Assembly: GCA_029237695.1 (NCBI GenBank)
Contig: CM055265.1
Location: 212,490,506-212,554,505, forward strand
Reading direction: 5' to 3'
DNA from: Conchocele bisecta
Taxonomy: Eukaryota > Mollusca > Bivalvia > Lucinida > Thyasiridae
DNA: 64,000 bases
The notes below the pieces were generated by a model, which saw only the letters and a list, made by a program, of their open reading frames with translations, was not told where the DNA came from and did not search any database. The position numbers and the translations under genes were made by a program. How positions within the stretch are numbered: the first letter of the stretch is position 1; each line of letters opens with the position of its first letter. This document shows positions 20,671 through 30,875 of the stretch, piece by piece.

Positions 20671-20881
20671 ACCATTCCTACGCTGTTGACGGAAATTGCC
20701 GTCTGCTGTTTTTCATTTTTGCTTTAATTCTTAACAAAAAACTGGTTTTGACAGCACATGAGAATCGTCTCCACTGGAGACGATTCTCATGTGCTGTCAA
20801 AACCAGGTTTTTGTCGAGAAATATTCAAAATAAAACATTTCCAGCAGACGAAAACATTTAATTCAGCGTAGTAAGGGTTAA
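20667..20881. repeat. Family A hairpin MITE, GAGACGATTCTC subfamily, copy 1
   Basis: TTAACCATTCCTACGCTG to CAGCGTAGTAAGGGTTAA, with stem GGTTTTGACAGCACATGAGA / TCTCATGTGCTGTCAAAACC around CGTCTCCACTGGAGACG. It is nearly identical, in opposite orientation, to 58824-59039. Confidence 0.92.
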
Positions 20882-21029
20882 TCATCATATAAAATAATAA
20901 TATCACTTTGGCAATACAGTCACCGTGACAAAAGTGTAAAAGTATGAGTCAAGCTCCAATGTAACTTGGAACGTTTTCTGCTGATAATGCTGTAGACAAT
21001 CTGTCATATTTTCCATAAATCATGTTGAA

Positions 21030-21300
21030 AGTTGACAAAAAGATTCAGAGCTCATGCAGAATTGCATTCGGACCCTTTCAACACTACATACCTCTTTTGT
21101 GATGTTTCCAAACAGTGTTGATTCAAATGAGCCGGCTTGTAACTGCACTTTTTGCAAGTAATTTTCATACATTTTAGAAAACACACACCCCATTCTTATA
21201 AATGGACTAGTCTGAAAATCATTTTGTGACAATTGGATTGGTCGGAAAATTAACGTATCGCAGTCCATTCCAGTTACTTAGGGTTGAATGTGTTAAACCC
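21030..21300. repeat. Family Q repeat, copy 1
   Basis: CCCTTTCAACACTACATACC...TTGCAAGTAATTTTCATACA...ATAAATGGACTAGTCTGAAA...CAATTGGATTGG...CAGTCCATTCCAGTTACTTA. The same order occurs at 23026. No terminal repeats recognised. Confidence 0.7.
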
Positions 21301-21450
21301 TGCTAACACGAAGGACTGGTACCAAACTTCTGGCCATATGTGTTTCTGTGATAAGGCTTTATGTTTCTCTACATACAGCGGAGGATATTGCGCAAGTTCC
21401 ACAGCAATATGTCACATGTGTCACTGGCGGACATCATATTGTAGCTAGTA

Positions 21451-21519
21451 AAGTGGAACCTCTCTAAACTGGACACCATGGGAGGTCCCCAGGGTGTCCG
21501 GTTTAGAAAGGTTCCACTG
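21451..21519. repeat. Pogo-like 69-bp hairpin MITE
   Basis: AAGTGGAACCTCTCTAAACT and the right arm GGTTTAGAAAGGTTCCACTG, with TA flanks. It is 95 bp from another copy (21614) in the same orientation; the intervening ACAGACAGATTAATACATCA is also partly repeated after the second copy. Confidence 0.88.
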
Positions 21520-21613
21520 TAAAACAGACAGATTAATACATCAAGATGCACATGGGTGCTTGCTTGCCCTGGCGCTGGGATCTCCTTTGGGTGTGCTGTT
21601 TCCATTTTATATA

Positions 21614-21687
21614 CAGTGGAACCTCTCTAAACCGGACACCCTCGGAGGTCCCCAGGGTATCGTGTCCAGTTTAGAGAGGTTCCACTG
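21614..21687. repeat. Pogo-like 74-bp hairpin MITE
   Basis: CAGTGGAACCTCTCTAAACC to AGTTTAGAGAGGTTCCACTG, flanked by TA. The following AAACAGACAGATGACTACTT parallels the text after the 21451 copy, so the pair may be a local duplication of element plus flank. Confidence 0.9.
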
Positions 21688-21699
21688 TAAACAGACAGA

Positions 21700-22660
21700 T
21701 GACTACTTCAAGACACACGTGGGTGCTAATTTACTTGCTTACTTTTCACCGAGTTCGGTGTAGATATTCCACTGTACCACATTATGGTAGCAGTTTTCAG
21801 TGAAAATAAGATGTTAACAGTTTGATTGTAACATAGTGATGGAGCATGTCAGGCAGTGGAAGGACAAAGTGGCAGCTATATGATTCCCTGAAATATTGTT
21901 TGTGGGTATAATAAAATCCAACCCGTATTTGAACCTGTGCCAGGTACTAGGCAATCATTTTAACCAATCTGAGATGTATGTGCAGTCGATCATTTTTAAA
22001 AAAGTTAATAGTCAATTTGGTGTGATTTTGTTTGAAGATCGGTTTTACCTTAGTAATATAATGAAGTTTACACAACATCGCCTTGTTTTTCGGTGGATGT
22101 AGAATTGACGAAAAACTGTGACGACAGCTCAGTTCTTTGGCTCAGGAGAACGAATAAAAAGTGTAACATGAGATGGCCAAGACTAGTAAATATTTGTATT
22201 TGTATAAAGTGGGAACTTGTATCATACTAAATGTATCAAATGTGCCTGAATGCAATTCACTGCCAGAAAATTCAGTTTTTATACCAACTCTTAATCTGGA
22301 TCAGAGTGCTCGCTTGCTTTTTTAAGATTGGTTGTACAATTAATTTAGTTAAAGGCAACAAAACACAAACAGGCAATTAATTAGTTAACGCTAACTAAAG
22401 ATCAATAAGAAAGCAAGAACTTTGTCAAGAGAACGTTATCCCACAGTATGAACTGCTAACCAGGGTGACAGATGACAACATTTATTATGGTAAATATTGG
22501 CTACATCAAAATAGTGAAAATAATTATAATTTCCTCATTTGTGACCCATCATTTCTCATAATGAGTTCGGGAATCACAAGCAGAACATTGGCATGAAAAC
22601 ACCTAAAACAAAAAGCTTCTGGTTTTACAATGAACACATTAAACAATCCAATTTAGCAGA
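21700..22660. other. Intron stretch with no recognised feature
   Basis: AT-rich, only short open frames without familiar domains, no strong hairpin or tandem structure seen. Confidence 0.4.
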
Positions 22661-22663
22661 GTG

Positions 22664-22820
22664 TTAACCCTTATAACACTGGATAAAATTTTGTTTTCAG
22701 CTGTTTATGTTTTATTTCCCATTGTTCTACATGAAAACATGTTTTGACAGTGCAGTTCTTTTATGCTGTCAAAATAAGATTTTGTTGAGGAATAAGATAT
22801 ATAATGTTCATTTCGGTGCT
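22664..22820. repeat. Family A MITE, decayed copy
   Basis: TTAACCCTTATAACACTGGA followed by AAAACATGTTTTGACAGTGC and ATGCTGTCAAAATAAGATTT. The right-hand end is lost. Confidence 0.6.
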
Positions 22821-23025
22821 TGTGTCTTGTTTCGACATGTGACTTTTTTTACTTCTTTGATGACAACATAATTATCAATATCAGTTAAATCTGCCATATT
22901 TAACAACAGTTGATGTGTTATAAGTTGTTCAATGGGTGTTGAATAAACATTCACATGACCTGGTTTACTACTTACGTATCAACATTACATTTAGTATTTG
23001 AACTATTTATATGACATTATACTGT

Positions 23026-23278
23026 TTAACCGTTTCAACACCATGTACAGGCCTGTATAGTGAGTGTATAGTGGTATTTGCAAGTGTAGATCCAGATGAT
23101 CTAGAAAGTGTAGATCGAGGATCTGCACTTTTTGCAAGTAATTTTCATATTTTTGAGAGCAAAAACACCCTTTTTATAAATGGACTAGTCTGAAAATCAA
23201 TATTGTGACAATTGGATTGGTTAAAAAACTAACATTCCTAAACTAACTAAATCCATTCCAGTTACAGGGTGAAATAGT
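23026..23278. repeat. Family Q repeat, copy 2
   Basis: CCGTTTCAACACCATGTACA...TTTTGCAAGTAATTTTCATA...TAAATGGACTAGTCTGAAAA...TTCCAGTTACAGGGT. A direct match to the order at 21030. Confidence 0.72.
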
Positions 23279-23361
23279 TAAATTGCACAGCAGCATCGTC
23301 ACAAAACCAGTCTACATGATGTTTAGAACAGTTGCTACTGGGATGTCGCTGACTTGAAGCA

Positions 23362-23611
23362 TTAACTCTTTGCATGCTGGGTAATTTGTGGGCTATAAAT
23401 AGTTCAAAACTAGCGGACAAAAATTCATCATATTTTCTTGTATTTCTCCCCGTAAATATCATGAATATGTCTTGGAATTTCATTAGAATTGAGTCCTGAG
23501 GACTCAATTCTAATGAAATTTCAAGACATATTTACAGAGAGAAATAAAACATACATGTATACTCTTAATTCGTTTGGCGGATATTTTCGCCCCGAGCATG
23601 CAAAGAGTTAA
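23362..23611. repeat. Family B hairpin MITE (TTAA-CTCTTTGCATGCTGGG), copy 1
   Basis: TTAACTCTTTGCATGCTGGG to GAGCATGCAAAGAGTTAA (250 bp with TTAA). The central stem GTCTTGGAATTTCATTAGAA folds on its complement around GAGTCCTGAGGACTC. TTAA on both sides suggests piggyBac-like mobilisation. Confidence 0.9.
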
Positions 23612-24015
23612 GGGTATAGCAATAGGTGGGCAATGGAATGAAACTGTGTACTCGACGGAATCCACTGTACAATTAAGTATTATATAAAAATATATTCTAC
23701 GTAATAGACCGACGGCTGCGCATTCATGAAAAAGTGCTTTATATACATTTTTGTTTCCAGTACATTTTCACCACCAGGAGAATGTGAATCTATTTTTAAT
23801 TTGAGCACTTGTGTACCCACATTTCCGTGAGCTGGTATGTGGCTAATTTGCATGTCGGAAGTAAACACATGTTTGCTCATGTATGTATAATATGTGTGTG
23901 TGCAAGCATGGTGTTAGATACTTGTCAAGTGACGAAACTTCATAAATTTAGAATGGAAAACTGTTGCCAAGCATCGGAAAAGAAATACCTTTTTTTGCCA
24001 ATGAAATTAGTTAAC

Positions 24016-25022
24016 TAGATGGCCGCGGCCTGCATGTCGCGCCTTGTGGCGAGGCATGGACACTAAAAAAAAAGATATAGTATAACGAAAAACTTTAACC
24101 AAAAACTTTAACCAAAAACTTCAAAGTAATTTGACTTTGACATTGGGCACAGGGGCCGCACGGGAGGGGGGTAGAATGAAAATATAGATGATGATAAACA
24201 CCCATGTGAAGTTTCAAGGTAATAGGCAAAGCAGTTGCAGAGATATAGTATAACAAAAAACTTTAACCAAAAAACTTAACCAAAAAATTTAACCAAAAAC
24301 TTTAACCAAAAAACTTAACCAAAAACTTCAAAGTAATTTGACCTTGACATTGGGCACAGGGGCCGCACGGGAGGGGGGTAGAATGAAAATATAGATGATG
24401 ATAAACACCCATGTGAAGTTTCAAGGTAATGGGCAAAGCAGTTGTAGAGATATAGTATAACAGTATAACAAAAAACTTAACCAACTTAACCAAAAAACTT
24501 AACCAAAAACTTTAACCAAAGAACTCAACCAAAAACTTTAACCAAAAAACTTAACCAAACAACTTAACCAAAAACTTTAACAGGACACACGTACGTACGC
24601 CAAAGTGCCGACTATATCGCGCTTTCCGCAAGCAGGCGCGACAAAAACTTAACCAAAACCTTTAACCAAAAAACTTAACCAAAAACTTCAAAGTAATTTG
24701 ACCTTGACATGGGCACAGGGGGGCCGCACGGGAGGGGGGTAGAATGAAATATAGAATTATGATAAAACACCCATATGAAGTTTCAAGGTAATGGGCAAAG
24801 CAGTTGCAGAGATATAGTATAACGAAAAACTTTAACCAAAAAACTTAACCAAAAAACGTAACCAAAAACTTTAACCAAAGAACTTAACCAAAAACTTTAA
24901 CCAAAAAACTTAACCAAACAACTTAACCAAACAACTTAACCAAACAACTTAACCAAACAACTTAACCAAAAACTTTAACCGGACACACGTACGTACGTAC
25001 GTGTGTCCGGTTAAAGTACGTA
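24016..25022. repeat. TAACTAGATGGCCGCGGCC element with (TTAACCAAAAAC)n tracts
   Basis: Starts AACTAGATGGCCGCGGCCTG. It then alternates TTAACCAAAAAC-type tandem tracts with three copies of a block holding AAGTAATTTGACCTTGACAT, GGGCACAGGGGCCGCACGGG and TATAGATGATGATAAACACC. It ends in a CACACGTACGTACGT palindrome. The same start and blocks recur at 63537-64000, and related GACCTTGAC blocks lie at 36440 and 41385. Probably a non-autonomous element with internal tandem growth. Confidence 0.8.
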
Positions 25023-25139
25023 CGTATATTCATTAATAAAGACATTGTCAAACTGTGGAATATTCTTCAAACATAGCTCTGTGAAAATATGAATCCAATA
25101 AACATGTGATATATGACTGACTAGAGAAACGGCTTATAG

Positions 25140-25395
25140 CTTCTACAATCAGTGCAGACCGAACTCAGCTTAGGCAGCGAGAAAGTCAGATCAGGGTCTG
25201 CACTATTAAAAATCAGACTTCTAGCAACCAGGGCCCGGTTGCTCAAAGCTTCTGTTAGCTTAACAGACTGTTAAATCCTTAGCAATGCTAAGGATTTAAC
25301 AGTCTGTTAAGCTAACAGAGGTTTTCAGCAACCGGGCCCAGTACATGCATTTCAATTAGTTCAATTAGTGTGTTAGCTCAATTTCTCCAGTCGCA
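25140..25395. repeat. Family K repeat with nested GGGCCCGGTTGC hairpin
   Basis: The left part AATCAGTGCAGACCGAACTC and the right end CTCAATTTCTCCAGTCGCAG belong to family K. They are separated by a nested hairpin (25231-25339). Confidence 0.6.
25231..25339. repeat. 109-bp near-perfect hairpin (GGGCCCGGTTGCTCAAAGC)
   Basis: GGGCCCGGTTGCTCAAAGCT at the left pairs with CAGCAACCGGGCCC at the right. Inside, TTAGCTTAACAGACTGTTAA and AATCCTTAGCAATGCTAAGG form a nearly uninterrupted stem. No other copy seen in the window. Confidence 0.9.
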
Positions 25396-25514
25396 GTCAG
25401 GTATAACTAAAAGCAGAAACAAGCAGAGTGCATGTACCAAACCCAGAGATAGAGAGTGCATTCAACTAGCAACCCAGTCACCCCTAGTTAATAAACATTG
25501 TGAAGGATGGGTAC

Positions 25515-28500
25515 CTGATCTGGGCGACTCCATATTTGGAAATGGGGGCCCATACCCGATCTCTGGACTACTGTCAACAGACGAGCCGGAGCCTCTTCTG
25601 TCTGGGTGGTGGGGGACAAGCGGAGCTTTGAAGCACTCTGTTTGCTCAGGGCTGAGAGGAGGGAGGGATTGGTGCCCAGCTGTCCGTGTGTTATGATCAT
25701 CATTATCATCCTCTATACTCTGACCGCTCAGTGCATGTTCTTGTAGATAAAGATTTGTGTCTGGCTTCTTGTCATCAATAAGTGATGCTGTTTCCAGTGT
25801 ACAAACATGTTTATCTTCAAACACCTCAATGGTGTCTTGTATTAGACTGCTCATGTTAGATATACTGTGGCAAACACTTTGTTCCTCCATCATACTGCCT
25901 GAACAGAGCACACTCAGGTCGGAGATACTGTGACAAATTCTGCTGTCATCCAGGGCAGTTTCAGTTACCTGGGAGGTGGATGTGTCATTGCCAATGTCAG
26001 CGCTGTGTGAATCTGGAGAACCGTCGTCAATCTTGTATGTGCCTGTCCTGATGTTGGATGGTGTTGCTGATGGTTCTAATGAGGATATACTTCCATCGTC
26101 ATGATTGTGTTGTACATCAGTACCCACACTAACACTGTTAGATGCTGATCTAGACTTATCTTCAGTTGCATGCCCTGAATCTGCTTCCTTCATTAAAGTA
26201 CCTTTAGAAAATGTTGTGTTTTTGATATGGGCCCTACCGCGTATATCCCTTAACTGTGACTTGATTTGAGAGTTATCTGTATCGTCATTTGTGTCTCCTG
26301 TTTCCTTGGATGAATCAATGTTGGGATGTTCCATAGCTGTACTGCCACCATCATTCTTATTATTTTGTTCACCATCATCAACATCTAATATATTTGCTTC
26401 ATGTTTTTCAACAGCAGTCCAGTGGTTTTGAAGCTTTTTGAACTTTGAGTGTACTTTCACATCATATCCTTTATGAACTGCATGCCCAGGTGAAGGATTG
26501 TCATCTCCAGATAGTATATGTTTTACCTTTTGTTCTATCACCTTTACCCTGCTGGACAGGCTTGGTGGAGGAAGTTCACTATCATCCAATACATTCTCTT
26601 TGTTGTCAATATTGCTTGTTTCAGTATGTCTAATTACAGTCTCCATGTCTGGGTAGTCAGCTCTAATAGTCTCTGTTTCTTTTCCTGATATATCTGATGA
26701 ATGTATAGCATTTTTAGTATGATTGTCCACTACATTCCCCTGCTCCATCTTGCTTTCCAACTGACTACTATCATAAGCATTGTCACTCTCCTCTTCTACC
26801 TCATCTATCACACTGAGAATATCTGAGTCATCTGATTCCTGCTGAAGCACATAACCAATAACATGCTTAACTTCTGTACTGGCTATATTGTCATCACTTT
26901 CTACTATGTGTTCAGTACTACATTCACTGCTGAGCACTTTATCAGCAGCTCGGAATTCCATATCTAATTCCACTTGGTCAACATTAGCATCTAAATTGTC
27001 ACCTTGTTCATACACCAATAAATCTAAAGATGTCATTGCTGATAAGTGGTGCTTTTTTACAGATGATTCATCAAATGAATTGTTTGTCTTAATTTTAGTT
27101 TCTACGATATCTAGTTCACTGACACATTTTGCAGGTGAATGATCTAAACTTTGCTCCTGTTTAGCTGTGTGACATGTAGTAGGTTTTCTTTCTATCGGTG
27201 GTTCTTTTTTGTCTATATGTTGTTCATTAGCAGTACTTGTTTTCCCATCACAGCTTGTGCTCACTATGTGACCTTGCTTGTCTAATAGTATGTCAAGTGT
27301 GTTCATTCTACACAGCTTGGGTCTACTGAAACTGCTATCACTTTTTAAGTCATGATTTGATTCAGTTCCATCAGTCCCTGTATCTTCTTCTCGTAAAGCA
27401 GATTGAAGTTCAATGTCTAGCTCTACATTGTCAATACTTGGATCTATAATGTCACCTTGTTGATAAACCAATAAATCCAATGATTTCATGGAAGTTAGTT
27501 TGTTTTTTGTTGCAGATTTCAGTGTTCCGTTGTCAGCAACAGAGACATCAATGTGTTTTCTTGTAACATCCTGCTTATTGTGTAATCTGTCGACACATTT
27601 TGCAACATAATCTTTAACATTTCTTTCTGACCTTACAGTTTGGCAAACAGGACTTTCAATTTCCACTGGTATAATTGTGTCATGCAACTGTTCAGTTGTA
27701 TTATAAACAGGTATTTTCCGGTCGTCCCCAGTTCTTTTGGAATCAGTTTCGTCATTGAAAATAGACTCATTATTTAACTTCATATTATTAGCCTGTGGTA
27801 CAAGTGTGCCCTGCTGATGTATAAACATGTCAAATGTGTCCATTCTACTAAGTTTTGATTCACTTGGAATTTTTGCTTCACATTTGACTAAAGGCAATTC
27901 AGAATTTGATTGAATGCTACACTCTTCCCTTGATTGCTTCACCTTACAGTGTTCTTGAAATGCTGTCTGAACTTCCATGTCTAGCTCTACAGTATCTACC
28001 TTAGGATCACATTGTTCATAAACCAATATATCCAATGATTTCATTGCAGACAGTTTCAATTTAGAGTCTTCTGACTTCTTAACGCCTACTTTAGACTGTT
28101 CCACTATCGAACCTTGAGATACTGAATCTAACTGTTTTACCACATCATCAGTTATGTCTGGTTCTAGCTTCAGAGTTGTAGAAATTTCCCTTTCAATTTT
28201 CAAAGGAAGTTTGTCAGAAAAATGTTCAGTTTTGTAAGCCACATCACTTTTTGAATATTCAACATATTCCTTGAACCCTGGTTCTAATTTTTGCTGATCT
28301 AGCAATGTATCCAGTGTGTTTATTCTTGTAAGCTTTTTGTGTGAATCATGTCCACTGTTACTTGAACAAGCTTCCAAGCGTGATTCTCTGATTTGTTCAT
28401 TAATTTTAATAGCTGCCTCAAGTTCTTGTTCCAGCTCAACAGACTTCATATTATCATCAACTAGATCGCCTTGCTCCATAACTAATAAATCAAGGGATCC

Positions 28501-29345
28501 CATTGCTTTAAGCTTGTGCTTGACATTGTCCTGGTTCTCTGTTTCTGCTCGAAATACAGTGTCAACTATCTTAGAACTGGATCCATCTTCATCAGTCAGG
28601 GACTGGCCCAACAAGGTGTCATCAAGGTCTGATCCCGATTGGTCTGAATCACCTGACACAGCATCCAGGTTTTCATCTGTTGTGTAAGTATCCAAATTAT
28701 CATCGGACATATATGTAAACGTGTAGGTACCAGCTTTGACTTCATATGATTCCGGAGAGAGAGGTGGAATGCTAAAGCCTCCCTCTGAATCTGCTTCTGA
28801 TACCCTGGCTGAATGAATAACATCCTCAACATACAACTGTGACTGAGCCATATTGTCAATCATTCCCTCAATGGAATCAGCATCTGATGTGTTTCGGCAT
28901 CTATCTTCTGACACCAATCTTTGCTTAATGTATTCCTGCATTTCAGCATCTCCAATGTTTGTTTGACTGTTTTCACCATACTCCTCATACCAAGATAGCT
29001 CTTCAGCTGATCTATTGGACATGTTGCTGTTCAACCGTACTAAATTTATACCTAATGGTTTCAATGAATCCCACACTTCAGGGCTTGGAATGTTTTTAGA
29101 AGCACTGGTTTGATTATTGGCAGATTCACTGTCATTTAATTGTTCCAGCTGTCCTTTACTGAGAGACAATGGAGATGACCAAGGTGTAACCACTTCCACT
29201 ATAGGGTCAGGTAAAGGTTGAGGTGTGCTGGACTCGACAACACGCTGACAATTACCCCTGTTACCCCCTCCCTCCTCATTTGCCCCAGCAACCTCTCTAC
29301 TCTGAGTTTTCCTCTGCACTACCTCTAAACCATCAAAGGATGCAT
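25515..29345 (-). CDS. sytl: Synaptotagmin-like protein, 3.8-kb giant linker exon
   Basis: One open exon of 3,831 nt (1,276 whole codons), phase 1 at both ends. The acceptor is TTTTTGTCTTTCCTAG (29346 side) and the donor is CAG|GTACCC. The codon joined across the 3' junction (G+AG) gives ESPRSEKFSS, in frame with the 11635 exon. The protein is rich in Ser, Asp and Glu, with no globular fold, signal peptide or membrane segment visible. Seven alternating SLD-type motifs fill 26944-28518. After them come PPPSLSSRVKVIEQKVKHIL (a likely short helix) and a pair CHSISDLS / CHSISNMS near the C-terminal quarter. Very long disordered linkers between the Rab-binding and C2 ends are known for bitesize, which organises actin and binds moesin; whether this exon does so is inference. 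Family identity comes from the C2 exons joined to it, not from this exon alone. Confidence 0.85.
26944..28518 (-). repeat. Seven alternating SLDxLVYxQGD-type motifs inside the giant exon
   Basis: Counting from an upstream in-frame ATG at 29358 (not part of the exon), the motifs lie at about residues 282-298, 342-356, 435-451, 502-517, 620-636, 681-696 and 771-787. Type A: KLKAMGSLDLLVMEQGD, KLSAMKSLDILVYEQCD, KLTSMKSLDLLVYQQGD and HLSAMTSLDLLVYEQGD. Each is followed within 5-10 residues by V-E-L-[DE]-x-E. Type B: KLTRINTLDTLLDQQ, KLSRMDTFDMFIHQQG and KLCRMNTLDILLDKQG. The order is A-B-A-B-A-B-A, as if an A+B pair had multiplied. The spacers are diverged acidic sequence, so selection seems to keep the motifs. 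I do not recognise them as a named domain. Confidence 0.88.
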
Positions 29346-29548
29346 CTAGGAAAGACAAAAAGATAAATAAATAAACATAAATACAGAGTACAACATAAAA
29401 TATGGGCTACCAACCATCAAAGGTGACTTTGAAATGCCTGCAGCTAGTAGTGTAAATATTGACCATCATTTGCAATTTGATATTAAGGCAAAATTTCTAT
29501 GAATGAAACAATGGTTCACTTTCTGTAGTGCATTGGTAGCACATATGT

Positions 29549-29656
29549 GGTTGTAACTGGAGAAATGGGGCTTATTTGTGGCGATTAGTGCAGCTCCTGA
29601 TCTGGATCTACACTGGTCGCAAAACCCATTAGCCCCTTTTCTCGAGTCACAGCCAC
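29549..29656. repeat. Family K inverted repeat, short copy
   Basis: GGTTGTAACTGGAGAAATGG to CCCTTTTCTCGAGTCACAGC, with GCAGCTCCTGATCTGGATCT inside. It begins about 200 bp upstream of the giant exon's acceptor. Confidence 0.8.
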
Positions 29657-29659
29657 AAA

Positions 29660-30084
29660 TAGTCAGATGTCAGGCAGTGATGCAGACAAAAGAGACTTGA
29701 CAATAGCAAATAGCAAATATTGACAATAGCAAATATTCTGGTCCTAATGATTTACAATATCGGATTACCGTAGAATCCGATCTTTTTTGCTGAAGGTAAT
29801 ACAGATAGCGCAATGATTTAATAGCAAACAGCATAGACCCCAGCCAGACTGCATAGATCTGTAAGCTAATCTGTACTGGGGTATGAATTGGTCGCAGACA
29901 GTGTAAGCTCCCTTTTTCAGCCAACAGCCCATAAGAACTAAAATATTGACAAAAGTGCAACTAAGGGTAGGAGGTATGTGGTTAGGAATTGTGATATAAC
30001 TTACTACCATGAATAAACATTTCATTGGTACATGTGCACGCCATTACAACCACTAAAAACATGGCATTGGCCTAATCTAATGAT
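29660..30084. other. Intron stretch, no feature recognised
   Basis: Contains only a short AATAGCAAATATTGAC direct repeat near 29705-29730. The open frames have no recognisable domain. Confidence 0.4.
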
Positions 30085-30271
30085 CAGAGCTCCAGTTAAG
30101 GTGCGTAATTTGGAGGTAAATTTCTTATGTCTCCATCAAAAATGGCAAGTTGGGAGAGCTTTAGAATCGTCTCAATGAGACGATTCTAAAGGACTCCCAA
30201 CTTGCCATTTTTTATGAAGAAATAAAAGAATTCACCCAAAGTTGGTCAAATTACGCATAACTGGAGCTCTG
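30085..30271. repeat. Family E hairpin MITE, copy 2
   Basis: CAGAGCTCCAGTTAAGGTGC to CGCATAACTGGAGCTCTG, with stem TGGCAAGTTGGGAGAGCTTT...AATCGTCTCAATGAGACGAT. The left side lacks a clean 8-bp duplication. Confidence 0.9.
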
Positions 30272-30875
30272 ATGATTGGTGAAAGTTACAGTTTCCGACA
30301 GTTGTGTCCATCAATATCCTTTAAGGTGAATAACATAAGACAGATTAATAATGATCAGGAGTAGGACGGGTCCTTTAAGTTAAACAAATTATGAATGATA
30401 AGGATCAGACAGACAGATGAATGGGCAGAGAGAAAACAGAATGGGGACTTATATGAAGCCCAAACTATTTTTTGGGGTATGTAACGAGATGGAATTGATA
30501 AGAAAGTTAATTTGCCGGTGTTATCTGGCTTCATGACAGATACCAACCTTGTGATTCTAAAATGTAAAATTAACCAATAACTCACATGAAGTATGTTTAC
30601 AAACTAAATGGCTGGCACTGGCGTGCTGGATGATCAGACTGAGGGAGGTGCAGGTCACAGACAATCGCAGACAATACACATGTACACCACTGTAACACAT
30701 CAGGGGGCCGTGTCACTAAACTTCTTACAACTAAAATATTTGTAGGTGCAAAATTGTCACATTAAAGGTACATGCCCACTCATTAGGCACACAATGTTCT
30801 TTATAGGAATTAAATGAGTGTATAATTGTGTCACTATTCCACCAGTTCTAAACATTACGAGTGCCCGCGATACAG

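Noticed and set aside
25370..28687. Plus-strand open frames at 25370-25696, 26445-26633, 26888-27142 and 28316-28687
   Set aside because: Antisense shadows of the minus-strand giant exon.
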